NCBI GenBank assembly: GCA_943704415.1
Contig: CALSCO010000386.1
Location: 1-46,734 of the forward strand
Reading direction: 5' to 3'
Source: Parvularia atlantis
Lineage: Eukaryota > Opisthokonta > Rotosphaerida
DNA length: 46,734 bases
This document shows, piece by piece, positions 21,600 through 33,510 of the stretch; within the stretch, counting starts at the first letter, position 1, and every line of letters starts with the position of its first letter. The position numbers and the translations under genes are program-made. A model generated the notes under the pieces. That model saw only the letters and a program-made list of their open reading frames with translations, made no database searches and was not told the DNA's origin.

Positions 21600-24500
21600 A
21601 TGGCGTCGGACGCGGCCGACAAGAGCGTCTTTGGCGGCGCGTTCAAGGTGCGCCCGTTGTGCGGCGTGCGGCGTGCGGCGTGCGGCGTGCGGCGTGCGGC
21701 GTGCGTCTCACGCGCCGGGTCGCGGTGCGTTGCGCGACGGGGGGTGCAGGCCGAGCGCCCGCGCGTGCGGCTTGAGATGATGCACGTGCGCATCGAGCGC
21801 GGGCGCAAGCTCAACGCGCACCTGGGCGACGTCCTCAAGCGCCGGTGCGCGCGCGGCATCCCGCCTGCCACGCGCCTCCGCAGCTCGCCTTAACGCGCGC
21901 GCACGCCACGCAGTGCCGACGTCGAGCGACACTACGCCGAGGCGATGCGCAAGCTCAGCGTCGAGATGCTCATCAGCCAGGACGAGCTGGGCACGTTCGC
22001 GCCGGTCTGGAGCGAGATCACAAAGGCGCGCGGCACAGCGCGGCACAGAGGGCACGGGCGGCTCACGCGCGGCCATGCTCAGGACATGGCCACGGTCGCG
22101 CGCATGCACTACAACTACGCCAACGCGCTGCAGGGCCAGTTCGCACCGGCCGCGGTCGAGTTTGAGAAGGACGCGCGTTGGTCCGCGGCCCATCTCGCAC
22201 AGGCTCGTCGCGGCCCCGATGCGCGCCAATCGCGCACCCGCGCTCACATGCGGCACGGCGGCAGGGTGACAAGCGCCTCGAGGAGACGCTCAAGGAGCTG
22301 GAAGAGCGCGAGGCGAAACTCGCGGCTGTGCAGGAGTCGCACCGCAGCGCGTCCGTCCTCGCCAGCACCTCGGCCAAGGACCCGAGCAAGGCCGCCGCGG
22401 TCAAGAAGGCTCGCACCAAGCTCGAGACGCTGGGTGCGCGCCTCCTGTGACCGCGCACCGCACGCTGCGCTGACGCGGACCGCGCCGTGTGCCAGAGACC
22501 AAGCTCAAGTCGTCCTTCGCCAAGTGCAAGAAGATCAGCGCCAAGTGGGACAAGGAGTCGGCCGAGATGTTCTACGTGCGTGCGGCCGCGGTCCCTGGGC
22601 GTAAACTGACGCGCATCACGCTGACGCCGCCGCGCAGTCGTACCAGCAGATGGAGGAAGACCGCATCAACCAGCTCAAGGCGGCGCTCTTTGGCGCGGCG
22701 TCGGCGCACAGCGAGGCGCTCGCTTCCGACACACAGGTACTGCGTGCTGCGTGCGCTCATGCGCTGGCCCTCTGACGCCGTGTGCGTACCCAGTCGAACC
22801 TCGCGCTGTGTGACACGATCATGAACTACGACGTGCATGCGGACCTGCAGGCCTTCGCGGCGATCAAAGACCCTGCGGCCTACTTCAACGACGGGCGGAG
22901 CCTGGCATCGCGCAGGTGTGCGATGGAGTGGCGCCCGGTGCGCCACGGTCGCTGACTCGGCGCGGGAGCTCGATCGCTGTCGCGCCTGACGCCGACGCGA
23001 GCTCGGGTGACGAGGTGCGAGGGGCGCACGAAGGTCGATGCGTAAGACTGACCGGCAAGCGTGCGTAGGGCAACGCGGCCGAAGATGGCCCGTCCACCAC
23101 GTCGGCATCGTCCACGGCCTCACCGGCTGTCGATATGCTGGCAGCGGCCGTGCCCAAGGGCGAGAAGAAGCCCAAGAAGGCGAAAGGCACGGCTGCCCAA
23201 ACGCCTGCTTGCGCCGTGGCTGACGGTACATGCTCGCAGCCGCCGCCGAGTCGCCGCAGCTCGATGCAGAGCAGGACGGCGACGCGCCACCAAAGGCCGA
23301 GAAGACTGCCAAGGCCGAAAAGACCAAGACTGACAAGGCCGAAAAGACTGACAAGGCCGAAAAGACCAAGGCCGACAAGGCCGACAAGGCCGACAAGGCC
23401 GACAAGGCCGACAAGGCCGAAAAGACCAAGGCCGACAAGGCCGACATAGTCGACGACGCCGACAAAGTCGACAAGGCCGACAAAGTCGACAAGGCCGACA
23501 AAGTCGACAAGGCCGACAAAGTCGACAAGGCCAACAAGGCTGATAAGACCGTCGCGTCGCCAGCCGTGCAAGCACAGCCGCAAGCCACGCAAGCACAGCC
23601 GCAAGCCACGCAAGCACAGCCGCAAGCCACGCAAGCACAGCCGCAAGCCACGCAAGCACTGCCGCCAGCCGCACATGCGCCGCCGCCAGCCGCTGCCGCC
23701 GCACAGCCACATGCGCCGGCCGCTGCACACCCGCCAGCGATCGCTGCTCACGCGCACGACAAGGTGCCTGTCGCCGCCGCCGCTGCCGTCGTGACGGTGG
23801 CGCCGACCAAGGGCGGCAAGGACGAGGACGGTGCGCCTGCCGCTGCCGCCTTGGCCGCCTCGCGCTCATGATCGCTGTCGCTGCAGACGACGAAGACAAG
23901 CCCGAGGCCGCGTCCAAGGGCATCAAGAAGAGCCGCAGCATCTTCCGCTCGTTCGGCTTCGGCTCCAAGGCCAAGACGTGCGTGCTGACCTTGGTGCGCG
24001 CGGCTCAGCTGATGTCGTGCTCAGCCCCAAAGCATCCATCAACGACCAGTCGTTCGAGGCCCCCGAGGGCAGCAAGCCGCAGTCGGCCGAGACGTCCACG
24101 GAACAGGCCGCCGTGTCTGGCGCGAGCTCGGTGGTGCGCACGCACGCATGTGCACGCGGGCACTGCTGACAGGACGGCCGCGTGCAGGCAAAGGACGAGG
24201 AGGGCTACACGATCCGCGAGGAGGACGATTACAACCCGTTCCGCAAGCCGGCCAAGGTGCCGCACCGCGTGCGTCGCTGCCTCGTCTGACGCCCGCCATC
24301 GCCCGCGTGTGCAGGAGAAGAAGGAGAAGAAGGACTTGGACGACTCGGACAGCGACAGCGATGACGAGGCCGCCGCCGCCGCCAGCAAGCCCAAGCTGCA
24401 GATCCGCATCAAAACGGCGGAAGAGATCGCGGCCGCGTGCGTGCTACCGTGCTACAGTGGGCCCGGGCTCACATGCAGTGCGGGTAGAGGCACGACCGCA

Positions 24501-26123
24501 GCTGCGCCCGCAGCCATCGACATCAAGAACATCCTCGGTGCCGCTGACAGCGCGCTCGCGATCAAGGCCAACAAGCGCCGGTCGCGCTTTGTCGGCGCGG
24601 GCAACGACGGCGGCGCCGACGCTGCCGAGGCAGACACGCCCATGACGGCTGAGCCCGCGCCGCCGACCGCTGCGTGCGTCTGCCCGGCGCGGCACGGACG
24701 TGTACATCGTGCTGACAAGACGCGTCGTGCGCTACAGCTCGAAATTTGCCGACTTTGCCAACTTTGTGAGCTTTGGTGACGCGCCGACCAACGGTGCCGC
24801 GGCCCCCGCCGCGGCCCCCGTCACGTTCGCGACCGACTTTGCGGCGGCCGCGTCAGGTGCGCCCCCTGGCAGCCCCGCGTGTGAAGACTGAGTGCGCAAA
24901 CGTGAGCAGAACCGGCCACGGTGCCGCAGTTTGCCACAAGCTTCAGCGACGCGCCGGCCGTGCCGCAGTTTGCGACGAGCTTCAAAGATCCTTTCGTGGC
25001 GGCCGAGCTGGTCGACGACGCTGTCGTGCGCACGGTCGAGCCGGCGGTCGTGCTCACGCCGCACATCACCGAGGTCGTCAGCGCGTATTTTGAGGGCGGC
25101 GTGCTGCAAAAGTTCCTCGTCACGGGCGAAATCGACCTCTTGAGGCACGCGTGCATGCACGGCCGGCTGTGTCTGCAGGGGGGGCTGATACGCACGAACA
25201 GGCCCACCGATAACAGCACCACGCTCACAGGGAGGATACCGCTCCGGCTGGACCAGGACGAGGTCGTGGACAAGGTGGCGCACGACGAGCGCACGGCCGG
25301 CTCCTGTGCTCACGGCGCTGCCGCAGATGGCGCCGCTGAGCGCGTGCCTCGCGCCCGGGGACGGCTCGGAGGGCGACTACGAGCTGGATTGCGACGCGCT
25401 GGCGGCCCAGCTGGCCACGACCGAGCGCGTGCCGCTGTTCAAGGTGCGCCGGCGACCTGCGTGCATGCGCCGCTGACCGCAGCCCGTGCGCACGCAGTAC
25501 CAGTACAGCCCGACCGACATGAGCGGCCTTCCCGCCGACCTTGTGCCGCTGCGGGTGCGCCGCCGCTCTCGTGCCCCGGGCGCGCGCTCACGCCGGGCGC
25601 GCGGGCAGGTCAACGTGCAGTGGAAGATGACCGACTCGCTCACGTCGCTGCTGATCATCTACGAGCGCAACCCGGACTCGCCGCTGGGTGCGGCTACGTT
25701 GCCGTGCTTGTGCGGCCGCGTGACACGATTCGCATCGCAGCCGCCTACAAGCTCACCAACGTCTCGTTCCTCGTCGCTGTCGACGGCGACGTCGGCAAGA
25801 CGCAGTCCAAGCCGGCCGGGCTCTGGAGCAAGGAGAAGTCCAAAATGCTCTGGAAGGTCGGCGACCTCGAGCCTCTGCCCGAGGGTGAGGTAGACGAGGG
25901 CGACGAGGCGGCTGTGGCTGCGGCGGCCGCGGCGGCTGGCGGGCGCATCATGGCGCGCTTCGAGGTGCACACGCCCTCCACGCCCGTCGGCGTCGCGGTC
26001 AAGTTCGACTGCCCTGAGCAGTGCCTGCTCGAGATGGACGTGGTCGAGGTGGACGTGGCAAGCGCGGTCGCGATTGGGCCGTGCGCGCGCAGCCTCACCA
26101 CGGGCAAGTACATCGGCGCGTGA
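21600..26123 (+). CDS. Muniscin (FCHO/Syp1-like): F-BAR plus mu-homology domain, endocytic adaptor
   Basis: Muniscins bend PIP2-rich membrane, recruit cargo and open AP-2 at early clathrin sites. ATG 21600 starts [17 protein letters not shown] 21-exon-style chain of short exons then encodes F-BAR helices (about 21760-22920): [57 protein letters not shown] long disordered linker (about 23230-24900) contains Lys/Ala/Asp and Gln/Ala repeats and a polybasic [17 protein letters not shown] segment. The C-terminal mu-homology domain (about 25040-26120) has [39 protein letters not shown] and [17 protein letters not shown], ending at TGA 26123. Domain order matches FCHO1/2 and yeast Syp1. The exon count is approximate. 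Its start is 99 bp from the divergent PAH start. Confidence 0.85.
21657..21706 (+). repeat. GCGTGCG-type tandem repeat inside muniscin intron 1
   Basis: After the GTGCGCC donor of intron 1 the unit GGCGTGC repeats several times (GTGCGGCGTGCGGCGTGCGG and onwards) before the branch-point-like CTCAC and the acceptor at the end of GGGGGGTGCAG. The unit resembles the splice donor itself. Confidence 0.7.
23293..23550 (+). repeat. Lys/Ala/Asp codon repeat in the muniscin linker
   Basis: Degenerate 9-12-nt units (AAGGCCGAC, AAGGCCGAAAAGAC, AAAGTCGAC) encode a charged series such as [15 protein letters not shown] and KVDKADKVD. The Lys/Asp or Lys/Glu alternation should give a long charged helix or disordered spacer between the F-BAR and mu-homology domains. 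Confidence 0.85.
23573..23664 (+). repeat. 21-nt tandem repeat encoding QATQAQP in the muniscin linker
   Basis: About four near-identical 21-nt copies (unit beginning CAAGCCACGCAAGCACAGCC) encode the heptapeptide QATQAQP. They are followed by a Pro/Ala/His-rich stretch. The near identity suggests recent expansion. Confidence 0.85.
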
Positions 26124-26290
26124 GTTTGTGCGTGTGTCTGTGCCTGTGTCGTCGGTGCGTTCCGCGTTCGCAGCAAGGTGGTATGAATCCGCGCGCTCGG
26201 CGAGCACGCGGCCGAACGCAACAAGGAAAGAAAAAAGCGGGGCAATGAAAAACAAGCACGAGAGGGGCCGCACCGGCGCCGTCAGGGCGC

Positions 26291-29200
26291 TCACGATGCC
26301 GCCGGGGCACGCGGCTCGACCTTGAGGCTCTGCTTGTACATGTTGTTGTCGTCGAGCAGGTGCGCCGTGCGGCACAGGTACTTCATCAGCTGCGGCCACT
26401 CCTTGAGCGAGTACGGCTGCGTGGCGCGTGCACGGTGAACCTCCCGCACCGAGGCGCCAGCGACCACCACTGCCGCACCGTCTGCTGGAACTGCTGGATC
26501 TCGCGGATGACCGCGCACGTCTTGTACCGCTTGTCAAAGTTGATCAGCGCCTGGTCGCCCACCTGCACCGTGTCGGCGTTGCCGTCGTCGAGGAAGACCA
26601 GGTCCGTCAGGTACAGGCCTGGGGCGGCGGCGGCATCTGCGCGCGATCGGCGCACGAGCGGCGCGCGAGCGCGCACCGAGGAAGGGCACGCAGGGCGGGT
26701 TGACCGAGTGTAGCGCCGTGCGGTACGCGGCGTGGTTGTTGTCCGACGCCGTGAGCTTCTCGAGCCTGCTCCACGTCTGCTTGACGGCGGCGTGCTGCTT
26801 GAGCTCGAGCACCTGCGTGCGCGGCCCGTGTGATCTACGATCGCACGCGGTGGACAGAAGCGCACCTCCCACGTCTTCTTCAGGCGGTGGATCGGCGACG
26901 ACGACAGACCGGCAAAGATCGCCAACACCGCGTTGAAGCTGTTGAGCTGCAGGCAGTGCTCCGCGACTTGGATCACGTGGCACAGCGTCTGCCCAGCGGC
27001 CGCGTCAGACCGGCATCGCGTACGGCGGCCCCTCGTCCGCGCACCTGCTGCCGCGCCTCGAGTGTCTCCTGTATGAGCAGCTCGGTCGCGATGAAGTACG
27101 TCAGCTGCGCGCGTTGGCGCGTAAGACGGCCGAACAGCGGCGGCGTGCGCGCGCGCGTACGTCGTTCGACCGCTTGATCAGGCCGCGGATGTTGGGCGCG
27201 CGGTCCTTGAGCGCCGCCTTGGACCACGCCTGGTTGAGGCACTCTTGCGGCTGCGAACGGGTCCAGCCGTCAAGACGCAGACACGCCAAGGCAGCCAGCG
27301 CGCGTCGCACCTGGATCGCCGAGTAGATGTGGAAGTCGAGCAGCGTCACCTGCCGTGCGATCTCGAGCGGGTGGATGTCGAGCAGGCTCGTCTTGTCGCC
27401 AAACCTGCGCGCGAGCAAACGCAGCATGAGTCTGCGGCGGTGACGGCACGCGGCCGCCGCACCACTTGTCGCTCAGCAGCGTCGCCGGCGGCTCGGCCCG
27501 GAACATGATCGTCGCCGCGTCCTTCGAGCCCTCTCCCTTGTCCTCGGCCTGAGCGCCGCCGCCGCCGGGCGTGAGCGCGGGCCACGCCCGCAACGGCAAC
27601 GCGCGCACCTGCTGCTTCTGAATCGTCTTCATCAGCAGCGCGCGCAGGTTCTCGTCCATCAGCGCCATCTGCGTGTCCAGGAACTCGACCAGCATCGCGA
27701 GCAGCGCGCCGTCGTTCTCCCTGCACGGGCCTGGGTCAGCAACACAGCACACGACACGCGCGTGCATGCACGTCGCGCACTTGAAGTCCTTCCAGTTCAG
27801 CTCAAGCCAGCTCTTGAGCACGGCCGAGACACTGCGCGGCGGCGCGGACGTTGAGCCGAGTGCGCGCACCTGCGCGCGGTGCCACACCGCATGCGGATCG
27901 GCACAATCTTCTTGATGTAGATGTACTCGATCTGCTTGTCGTTCACGTACTCATCCGGCGGCACCGAGTTGTACCTGCGTCCGGCGGTCACACACGCGAG
28001 CACGGCGCACAACATCGGGCCCGCACCGCTCGATCAGGCAGTTGAGCAGCTCTACGGGCGTCGTGAACGAGCGGTACGTCATGAGGAACGCGCGGGTGTA
28101 CTCGGGGTCTGCGGCACGCCGTAAGACGCGCCCAGTGCGCCCCAAAACGGCGCACGCACCGATGTAGCTGTGGCTGGTCAGGATGCGCACGAGGCCAAAC
28201 AGCGAGCCAGCCTTGACAATCTTGTTGCGCGCCTCGTCGCTCTCCCCGCCCGTCTTGGGCCCGTCGAGCAGGACGACGTCGTCGTTCACGTCCTCGAGAA
28301 TCTTGGGCGTGCAGTTGGTGTACCATTTCTGCCGCACGAAGCGAAGCAGCGGGTGGGCCCGCGTGCGCACAATCGGCATTCGGCCGCGCGGCGCACCTCG
28401 TAGTCAACCTCGGCCGCGTTCGCCATCCACTGCTTGCTCGACTTCTTGTGCTTCTCCTGGCGCGACTGGCGAACAAGTGTCGGCACGCCATGTGCGCGCG
28501 GCATCTGCAGCAAGGCGCACCTGCTGGATCTGCCGGCGCATGTCGAGCACCTCCTGCTGACGCTTGGCGTGGAAGCTGATGAGGAAGCGGCACATGTCTG
28601 CGCGCCTGCGGTTGGCACGCGCGCACGCAACCGGCATGGCCGCAACGCATGCGCACCGATGATCATGCGCTGGTGCTGCAGTCGCATCTGCTTCCACTTG
28701 ACCAGCTGCTCGGCCAGCTCCTTCTCCTTCACGTTGCGCTGGCTCGTCGACAGCTCGTCAAATGTCGCCAAGATGCCCTGGCGGACGGCGCGGGCTCAGC
28801 GCGGGGTCTCACACGTGATGCGCAAAAGCTCACCTTGACCGACATGGCCACGGCGTGCGCTGCCGCCTTGATGTCCTCGGCGACCGAAGGTGGTGGCCAG
28901 ACGCCACCGGCGATGGTCGCTGCGTGTACCGTGAGCAAGGCAGCGACATTGAGCACGGCGCAGGCTGAGCACGCGCACCGAGCAAGCGCAGCTTGGACAC
29001 GTTCTCGTGCATCGTCGTGAGGCACTGGTTCAGCTCGACCTTGAGCGGGCTGATCGCGTCGGCATCGTCCGTCGGCGGCTGGGGTGCGTCACGCGCGTTG
29101 AGTGCCTTCTCGCGTGCACGCACGGCCGCATGCGCACCATCGTCAGGCGTTTGCTCGCGCCCGTCGGGTTGCCGGTGAGGAAGCCAGAGCCCTGGCCGGG

Positions 29201-32200
29201 CAGGCGCGCGATCGACTGTGGCCGTGCGGCCTGCGGCGACGACGGGCTTGCCGCGACCGATGCGCGCTTGCTGTCAAACGGCGAGACGGACTGTGACAAG
29301 CACGGGTCAGCCGCGAGCACCGCCGCACCACAAGCGGCAGCCGCACCTGGCTGGCCTTGTCGAACGGCGACACGGCCTTTGGCTTGGCGAAAGGCGAGAC
29401 CGGCTGCGCGTCTGCAGTGAGCCACCGCGCACTCGTGCCCAGGTGTCGCCGCGCACCTGCCCGCTCGTCGGCGTCGTGTCCACGCCTGCCTCAGCCGCCG
29501 CCAGCTCGTCCATGGCCTGCGAGCCCACGGCGATCAGCTGCTTGGTGACGGTGATGATGGCCGTGCAGGCCGAGCGGAGCTCCGCAATGGCGTCCTGCGG
29601 AAACGGCAACGGTCAGGGCCGCGCCCGCCCCGCAAGTGTCACGCACGTCTGACGGCATCAGGCCCGCGGTGTCGCGCGCCGCGACCTGGAACCGGTTCGA
29701 CGTCGACACAAGCGTCGTGCTCCACTTCTTGATGTTCTTTTTGGTCGCGCTGGACGGCTCGAGCTGGTCGCTGATCGTCGAGGCGATGTCGCCGAGCTTC
29801 TTAAAGTCCTCCATCGCCTTGTCGACGGCTGCGAGCGCGATGCCGACGGCGGTCAGACGCTAGCTCGCCATGCCACGCGCTCGCACCCTTGCGCCGGTCG
29901 GCCGGCACAATCGACTGGGTCTCGCCCGGCCTGGGCAGGATCGCGCTCATCTGAGCGGCGATGTCCTTGAGCAAATTGTTCATCATCGTCACGGGGTCCT
30001 CGGTCTGCGCGGCGGCTCAGCCCACACGTGTTCCAGCTGACGCGGCGGCGGCGCGCACCATGTCGACGTCGCCCTTGCGCGAGATCAGGTCCGAGCCGTC
30101 CGAGTGGATCTCCTCAAAGCTGCACCGCAGAGCGCGCGTCAGCAAGACGGTCGCCGGCACGCGAAGGCGCAGCGAGCGCACCGCTGGATGCCAGAGATGC
30201 CCTGGCTGCTTAGCTCAAAGACGACCTTGTTGCCGATCTTGGCGGCCGACTCCTTCACCTGCAATGCCACGCGTCTCGGCGACACAAGCGAGGCCGGGCA
30301 TCCGCGAGGCGCACCTTGTCGGCCAGGGCGATGTACTCGGCCTTGCGCTCGACCGTCACGGCGCTGATGAAGCTCTTGATGGACGTGATGATGTCCTTGA
30401 CGAGGTTCTGATGCGCAGGCGCGCGCACGGGTCACACGGCTGCCTCGGACAGGACTGGCCGCGCACCTGCACGGGCTCGCTCTCCGAGTGCTGGTCGGCC
30501 GAGTCCGGCACGGACCGCTCGCTCGCGTTCTGCGTCGTGGATGCCTCGGCGATAATGCTGTTGACTGCACACGTCATGGCGGGTCAGCGCGGCGAGCTCG
30601 GGCGCGCGACACGCACCGGTGGCGTCGAGCGCCTGCTGCAGCTTCTTCACTTTGGGCAGGCCCTCGCGCAGCTGCCCGCGCAGCACGGCCCCCTTGTCGT
30701 CGCGGCTGCGCGCAAAGATCTCAAACAGCTCTTGCAGGCTCGTGGTCATGCTGCCCAGCATCTCGTTGGTCGCGTTGTTGGTCGCCGCAGACGCGACCTG
30801 TGAGCGCGCGCCGTGTGAGCAAGGCCGTCGCGCAAGCGAGGCAGTCGCACCATCTGCTTGCCCTGCATGACGGCCTCGACGATCTGCAGCGACGACATGA
30901 ACACCATGATGCCCGCGCGGAAGACGTAGAACTGGTCGTCGACGTCGCTGAATGCCGTGCGCAGCGCCTCGCTCGACTTGGCGTAGAACCCTTGCGACTG
31001 CGGCGCGCGCTCGCGTCAGCTGTGCTGCGTGCGCTCATCTGCGCGTCCGCACTTGTGTCAGCGTCTTGCGCGGCTCGAGGATCGTCAGGCGCTTGGTCTG
31101 CTGCTCCATGAGCGCGCCCAGGTCCATCTGCACGGCGCGCGTCGTCAGCGTGCTGGTGCGAGCGGAAATGCGAGTGCACACCCCGTCAGTCGTCTGCATG
31201 AGCGAGCTGATAACGGGCGTGGCGGCAAACGACAGCTCCTTGGTCGCGCGCAGCACGTCCGTGCCGATGCTGCCCGTGCGTGTGTCAGGCCGCATGCCAC
31301 ATGACAGTGCTGCTGCGCGACGCACCTGAGCATCTGCACGACCGCGGCTGGGTTGAGGTAGTTTGGGTTCGACTGGCGTAACCTGATGTCGCTCTCGGTG
31401 TACGCTACAAGCGCCGACGGGCGTGAACGATGCGCGCGCGCGTGCACTCGTGCAGACCCACGCACCCTTGAAAATCGAGTCCATGAGCGTACGCACGTGC
31501 TGCGTGGCCTGCATCGAGCAGTGCTGCAGCCAGCGCACGTCCTTCTGGTGGTGGATGCGCTGCGCGACCGAGTCCGACACGCCGACCGCCTGGCGCAGCG
31601 CAGTCAGTGACCGTGCGCCCCATATATGCTGCTCGCGTACGCACCTGGCTCACGGACAGCACCGAGCCAACCAGGCCCTCGAGGATCCAGCTCGCGACGG
31701 GCGGCGACGAGTACGAGATGATGTGGCTCGACGATTGCACGACTGCGGCGACGCGTCAAGCCTGCGCCGCAGCATCACCGCCACGGGCACGCACTGGCGG
31801 CAAACAGGCGCGGCATGAACGACTTGGACACAGAGCTGCTGAGCTCGCGCTGGCGCAGGCGCGACACGGTGTTGTCGGCCTGGACGCGGTTCGGTGAGCG
31901 GGCGGTGGCGCGGACGGCTGGCAGAGCGCACCTCGTCCTCCTGCATGATCAGCACGCTCGACATCGGGAAGGTGCCCACGCGGTTGTTGCAGCGGCCGCG
32001 GTACGAGACTGCGGAAGCCGTGCGCGTCAGCGCCCCTCGCAGGCGCCGGTGGCGCGCGACGCACTGGCCATGGCCTTCTCTTCGATCAGCACAATGTCGC
32101 CGACGGCCAGCTTGAGCGTGTCGAACTCGCGCTCGCCCGGCTGCACCGCCTGCGTCACGCGGCCGTACATCGGTCGCGTCGACTCCCAATTCTGCCGCGC

Positions 32201-32890
32201 CCGGGTCCGTCACATGCTGTGTGTGCACACCGCGGGGTGCCGCGCACGCACCGCGACCATCCTGTCCGGGTCGAGCTCGGTCTGGTTGAACGCGTTGGCC
32301 CTGCGCAGGTAGAGCATGACGCGCTCGTGCGTGATGCGGTCGGCCGACAGCGTGTCTGCCGCCCGGGTCCGTCGGTGGCGCCGACGCTGGCGCACGCGCG
32401 CGCGCACCGCTCGACAGGTACTTCTCGCGCTCGAGCAGGCACGCGAGCACCTCGCGCACGGCGACCTTGCGCACGTGCATGTCGCTGAGGAACACGCCGG
32501 CTGGTTGCGCGCAGGTCAGGGCATCGCCGTGGCGCGCGCGCGGGCGCTGGCACGGGCGCTGGCACGCACTTAGCCGCTTGACCATGCGCTGGTACACGTC
32601 CGACACGACGAAGCGCTTCCAAATGTCCTTCATCAGCGCGAGGCACGCGCGGTACGCGCCGTCAAAGAGCGACTGCAGCGCCTCGTCGCTCGAGTCGGCA
32701 TCGGGCGCGAGCACGGCTGCCAGCCCCCGGGGGTCAGCATCGGCGGCGCCGGCGGCACGTCGCGCACCCTCGACGGCCGAGCGCACGCCGGCGATGATGT
32801 TGATCTGCAGCGGCGCCGTGCTTGCGACGTACGTCTCGTAGATCTTTGACGGCGGCACGGGCGCGCGTGCGTGCGTGCGTGTGGTCAGGG

Positions 32891-32926
<36 letters not shown>

Positions 32927-33373
32927 TACCTGCGTGGCCACCTCGCGCCACTTGGCCGCGTCGGTCTTGGAGACGATCTCGCGCTTGTAGTGGTCGACCT
33001 CGAGGTAGAACAGCTGTTTGCGGCGGCGGCCCCGTGCCTGAGCGCCCAGCCGCGCCACGGGGGGAAAGGCGCGCACCAGGTTCTCGACCGAGAGCTCGTT
33101 CAGGCTGAAGCGGAGGAAGTAGCACACGGGCACGGTGCTGCGCAGCGCGCTGCTCAGGCCGCGCTCCTGGATGGCCGTGACCGGGTCGACCTCGACCAGC
33201 AGCCCGTCCAGCTCCGACACACGCTCGACGACCTGCGCGCCCGCGCGCGCGCGTGAGCTGCCGCGCCTTCCCGCCACCACGCCGCGCCGCGCCACCTTGA
33301 GCGCCGCGTTCTTGTCGAACCAGTCCTCGTTGTCCTGGCCCGCCGTCACGTAGGCGCTCGTCAGGGCGTCCAT
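26291..33373 (-). CDS. Multidomain Ras guanine-nucleotide exchange factor: RGS, SH3, helical region, RasGEF_N, RasGEF
   Basis: From ATG 33373 (MDALTSAYVTAGQDNEDW) all joints use the window's usual splice signals. An N-terminal RGS domain has FLRFSLNELSVENL, a 63-nt intron (33014-33076), then LFYLEVDHYKREIV. After an 86-nt intron (32844-32929) it continues IYETYVASTAPLQINI and, past an insertion, RACLALMKDIWKRFVVSDVY. Next comes an unassigned segment, then an SH3-like domain (about 32190-31935: PGEREFDTLKLAVGDIVLIE, NRVGTFPMSSVLI). A long helical region of unknown fold follows (31.9-28.7 kb). RasGEF_N has DPEYTRAFLMTYRSFTTP (about 28110-28050). The catalytic CDC25 domain (about 27430-26291) contains LLDIHPLEIARQVTLLDF, LQLNSFNAVLAIFAGLSSSP and INFDKRYK, ending at TGA 26293-26291. 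It should load GTP on Ras/Rap-type GTPases while the RGS domain contacts G-alpha. A split into two genes is possible but I see no internal stop-promoter gap. Confidence 0.8.
32864..32928. repeat. (GTGC)n microsatellite inside a RasGEF-gene intron
   Basis: The 86-nt intron 32844-32929 consists largely of CGTGCGTG units on the plus strand (ACGC on the coding strand), running straight on from its GTACGCACGC donor. A branch-like CTGAC interrupts the repeat. Confidence 0.85.
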
Positions 33374-33510
33374 GGTCGGGCCGGGCGACAACACGGTCTG
33401 CGACGCGCCGCCGCGCAAATTGACTTCCAATGCACAACCGTTGCGTGTATGACAATACAGACTGCGACTCGCCAGAGTGCCAATGTCCTTCCTTGTACAG
33501 CACATACATC

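Noticed and set aside
23293-23664. CRISPR-like or satellite array
   Set aside because: The units are 9-21 nt, degenerate in a codon-like way, stay in frame and encode charged or Gln/Ala peptides inside the muniscin gene; there are no spacers.
31650-33509. A 619-codon minus-strand open frame in the RasGEF region
   Set aside because: It runs through introns and mixes frames. The RGS and SH3 residues only appear when the short introns are removed and the frame shifts are followed.
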